A stretch of 64,000 bases of DNA from JANMZO01 sp963763135 (lineage in GTDB: Bacteria; Actinomycetota; Acidimicrobiia; Acidimicrobiales; JANYDT01): positions 1,302,001-1,366,000 of the forward strand of contig CAVXNJ010000012.1 of the NCBI GenBank assembly GCA_963763135.1. Reading direction: 5' to 3'. A program made the translations under genes and the position numbers. Shown here in pieces: positions 62,250 to 64,000 of this stretch. Below the pieces are notes generated by a model that had not been told where the DNA came from, searched no databases, and worked only from the letters and a program-made list of their open reading frames with translations. Numbering within the stretch: position 1 is the first letter of the stretch; each line of letters opens with the position of its first letter.

Positions 62250-62447
62250 TCATTCGCCGGGAACCGGACGCTCCAGGATGAAGAGAATCTCGGCTTTGAC
62301 GGTCTTCCAGACGTTCGACGCCATGAAACCCTCGACGACCCGCCATCCTTCCCTGGCATGTTCGTTCAGCACCCGCTCCAGCGATTCGGGATCGAAAGCC
62401 CCGCTGAAAACCTTGTCGCGTTCGGTGATGACCCGATATTCGAACAT
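62250..62447 (-). CDS. DUF4177 small protein
   Basis: 65 aa, ATG 62447 with ribosome site AAGGAGGAACCG. Sequence FEYRVITERDKVFSGAFDPE, NEHAREGWRVVEGFMA, WKTVKAEILFILER matches DUF4177. Cytoplasmic, function unknown. It is convergent with the NUDIX gene (10-nt gap). Confidence 0.85.
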   Translation of the reverse strand: MFEYRVITERDKVFSGAFDPESLERVLNEHAREGWRVVEGFMASNVWKTVKAEILFILERPVPGE

Positions 62448-62643
62448 CGCGGTTCCTCCTTGTGGTTGGCCCAGGTGGCCGGTGTTTCAACCTCATCGTG
62501 CCCCAACCCGACGATCTGAAACATCAGCCCTCCGGCCAGTTCCTCTCCACCTTGTGGGGGACGGGCAGCGTCCCTTGCCATCGAAGCACCGAACGACAAC
62601 GGCCTCGGGCAACCCGAGCCGTTTCGCCGCGTACGATGAGAGC

Positions 62644-63384
62644 ATGTACACGCTTGTTCTGTTGCGGCACGGGGAAAGTCTTTGGAACCAGGAGAACCGG
62701 TTCACCGGTTGGTACGACGTAGACCTGGCCCCCCACGGAGAGGAGGAGGCCCGCGTTGGTGGCCGTCTCATGGCTGACCAGGGGGTTTTGCCCGACGTGG
62801 TCCACACGTCGCTGCTCAAGCGGGCCATCCGCACCAGTCAGATCGCCCTCGAAGCGGCCGATCGCATCTGGATTCCGGTGAAACGCTCGTGGCGACTCAA
62901 CGAGCGCCACTACGGCGACCTCCAGGGTCGCGACAAGGCCCAGACCCTGGAAAAGTTCGGCGACGAGCAGTTCCTTATCTGGCGTCGCAGCTTCGACGTA
63001 CCGCCACCCCCCGTTGCACTGGATTCACCGCACCATCCGGCCAACGACCCCCGCTACCAGGACCTTCCGCCGGAAGTGCTGCCGGCGAACGAAGCCCTCG
63101 CCGACGTTCTGCACCGCATGCTCCCGTACTGGCAGGACGCGATCGTGCCGGATCTTCGCGCCAAACAGACGGTGCTCGTCGCTGCGCACGGCAATTCACT
63201 TCGGGCGCTCGTAATGCATCTCGATGGGCTGACCCGCGAACAGGTCGTCGCCCTCAACATCCCGACCGGCATACCGCTTCGCTATGAACTCGACGCCAAC
63301 CTGAAACCGATTTCGTCGGCCTACCTTGATCCCGAGGCAGCTCGCATCGCCATCGAAAAAGTCGCCAATCAAGGTAAAAAGTAA
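62644..63384 (+). CDS. gpmA: 2,3-bisphosphoglycerate-dependent phosphoglycerate mutase
   Basis: 246 aa from ATG 62644. Catalytic RHGES segment (LLRHGESLWNQENRFTGW), second-half AHGNSLRALVMHL with the partner His, ERHYGDLQGRDK and the acidic and Arg residues of the family. Interconverts 3- and 2-phosphoglycerate in glycolysis. The next gene starts just after its stop, in another pathway. Confidence 0.95.
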   Translation: MYTLVLLRHGESLWNQENRFTGWYDVDLAPHGEEEARVGGRLMADQGVLPDVVHTSLLKRAIRTSQIALEAADRIWIPVKRSWRLNERHYGDLQGRDKAQTLEKFGDEQFLIWRRSFDVPPPPVALDSPHHPANDPRYQDLPPEVLPANEALADVLHRMLPYWQDAIVPDLRAKQTVLVAAHGNSLRALVMHLDGLTREQVVALNIPTGIPLRYELDANLKPISSAYLDPEAARIAIEKVANQGKK

Positions 63385-63390
63385 GCGCGC

Positions 63391-64000
63391 ATGCGACCTC
63401 TCGAAGGTGTGCGCGTACTTGATCTCACCAGGGTGGTGGCGGGCCCCGTCGCCGGCCGAATTCTGAGCGACCTTGGGGCCGATGTCGTGAAAGTCGAACC
63501 ACCCGACGAAGACGTCACACGCCTTTGGGGAAGGAACAACCACGGGATCGCCAGCTTTTATCTGCAGCAGAACGCGGGAAAGCGCAACATCTGCCTCGAC
63601 TTCCGTTTTCCCGAAGCCGTCGCGCTGTTCAAGCAGCTGGTGTCCAAGGCCGACGTCGTGCTCGAGAACTACCGCGGTGGCGTCATGGACCGCCTCGGCA
63701 TTGGCTGGGCCGCGCTATCTGAGGTCAATCCGAAGCTTGTGATGTGCTCGATCACCGGGTTCGGCCAGGAAGGGCCCGAAGCCCAGCGACAGGCCTATGC
63801 CTCGGTGATTCAGACCGAGGCCGGGTGGATTCGGCGCCATGCCGAAGCCGACGACCGGCCGCCGACCGATCCGATCGTGTCGATCGCCGACTACAACTCC
63901 GGCCTCCACGGAACGATCGCCCTTTTGGCCGCGTTGCGTCAGGCGGAAAAGAACGGGACCGGTTCGCACATCGACATGGCCATGTTCGACGCCATGGTGT
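63391..64000 (+). CDS. CaiB/BaiF-family CoA transferase (3' end beyond window)
   Basis: About 203 codons visible from ATG 63391. Family III CoA-transferase signature: MRPLEGVRVLDLTRVVAGPVAGRILSDLGADVVKVEPP (in parts: VLDLTRVVAGP, LGADVVKVEPP), NRNYRGGVMDRLGIGW-like ENYRGGVMDRLGIGW, and SIADYNSGLHG, whose Asp corresponds to the catalytic residue. Transfers CoA between carboxylic acids; substrate is unknown. Cut by the window edge. Confidence 0.9.
   Translation, partial: MRPLEGVRVLDLTRVVAGPVAGRILSDLGADVVKVEPPDEDVTRLWGRNNHGIASFYLQQNAGKRNICLDFRFPEAVALFKQLVSKADVVLENYRGGVMDRLGIGWAALSEVNPKLVMCSITGFGQEGPEAQRQAYASVIQTEAGWIRRHAEADDRPPTDPIVSIADYNSGLHGTIALLAALRQAEKNGTGSHIDMAMFDAMV

Overview
The window reads as chromosomal DNA from a high-GC actinobacterium, most likely class Acidimicrobiia. 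Support for this is an XPB-type helicase plus its separate XPB/Ssl2-like partner, a WhiB iron-sulfur regulator, two deazaflavin (F420)-type nitroreductase-family proteins, fatty-acyl-CoA genes, a stand-alone LigD-type polymerase and many GTG starts. The taxon is inferred from gene content only. I see no plasmid, phage or CRISPR backbone. Most of the window is ordinary chromosomal gene content with several accessory patches.

Region 1 (1-7036, minus strand) is the most unusual block. A GNAT acetyltransferase, a DUF6916 protein and three tandem phage-tail-collar (microcystin-dependent-protein-like) paralogues are packed head to tail. They lead into a secreted beta-helix/DUF11 protein that runs off the left edge, with about 1,499 codons visible. 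Region 2 (7454-11890) has a Tat-exported small protein, PadR and ArsR regulators with visible palindromic operators, an ArsR-partner SRPBCC protein, an acyl-CoA dehydrogenase, an F420-type oxidoreductase and a VOC protein. Region 3 (11983-16801) is a GT4 glycosyltransferase / methyltransferase / alpha-toroid 'prenyltransferase-like' operon. It faces a convergent pair made of a second methyltransferase and a Ser/Thr-rich exported protein. It looks like a pathway for a glycosylated, methylated product that I cannot name.

Region 4 (17020-31465) holds an internally deleted sugar-phosphate isomerase remnant, XPB, an AraC/VOC pair, a secreted serpin, an acyl-CoA synthetase, a membrane GGDEF-EAL protein, a tiny exported peptide, the XPB-partner protein, GtrA, TesB and a PQQ-type sugar dehydrogenase. 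Region 5 (31466-43740) starts with a 114-bp tandem-repeat array next to citrate synthase. It continues with a 57-bp tandem repeat, an MFS exporter, a nitroreductase-TetR pair whose junction carries a 14-bp duplication, several small exported proteins, and two EamA transporters whose 3' ends overlap. Region 6 (43789-54955) has a frameshifted sulfatase, a LigD polymerase-domain protein with an MFS gene, MaoC, an alpha/beta hydrolase, a MacB/FtsX-type ABC exporter with two small membrane proteins, and an amidohydrolase. Region 7 (55082-64000) has a large exported protein, an Asp/Glu-racemase-like enzyme, a diguanylate cyclase, an atypical tRNA-Lys, WhiB, two NUDIX enzymes, phosphoglycerate mutase and a CaiB-type CoA transferase cut by the right edge.

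The best candidates for an undescribed system are the GNAT-DUF6916-collar(x3)-beta-helix cluster and the GT4/methyltransferase/alpha-toroid locus. All functional calls come from reading the sequence; no database search was run.
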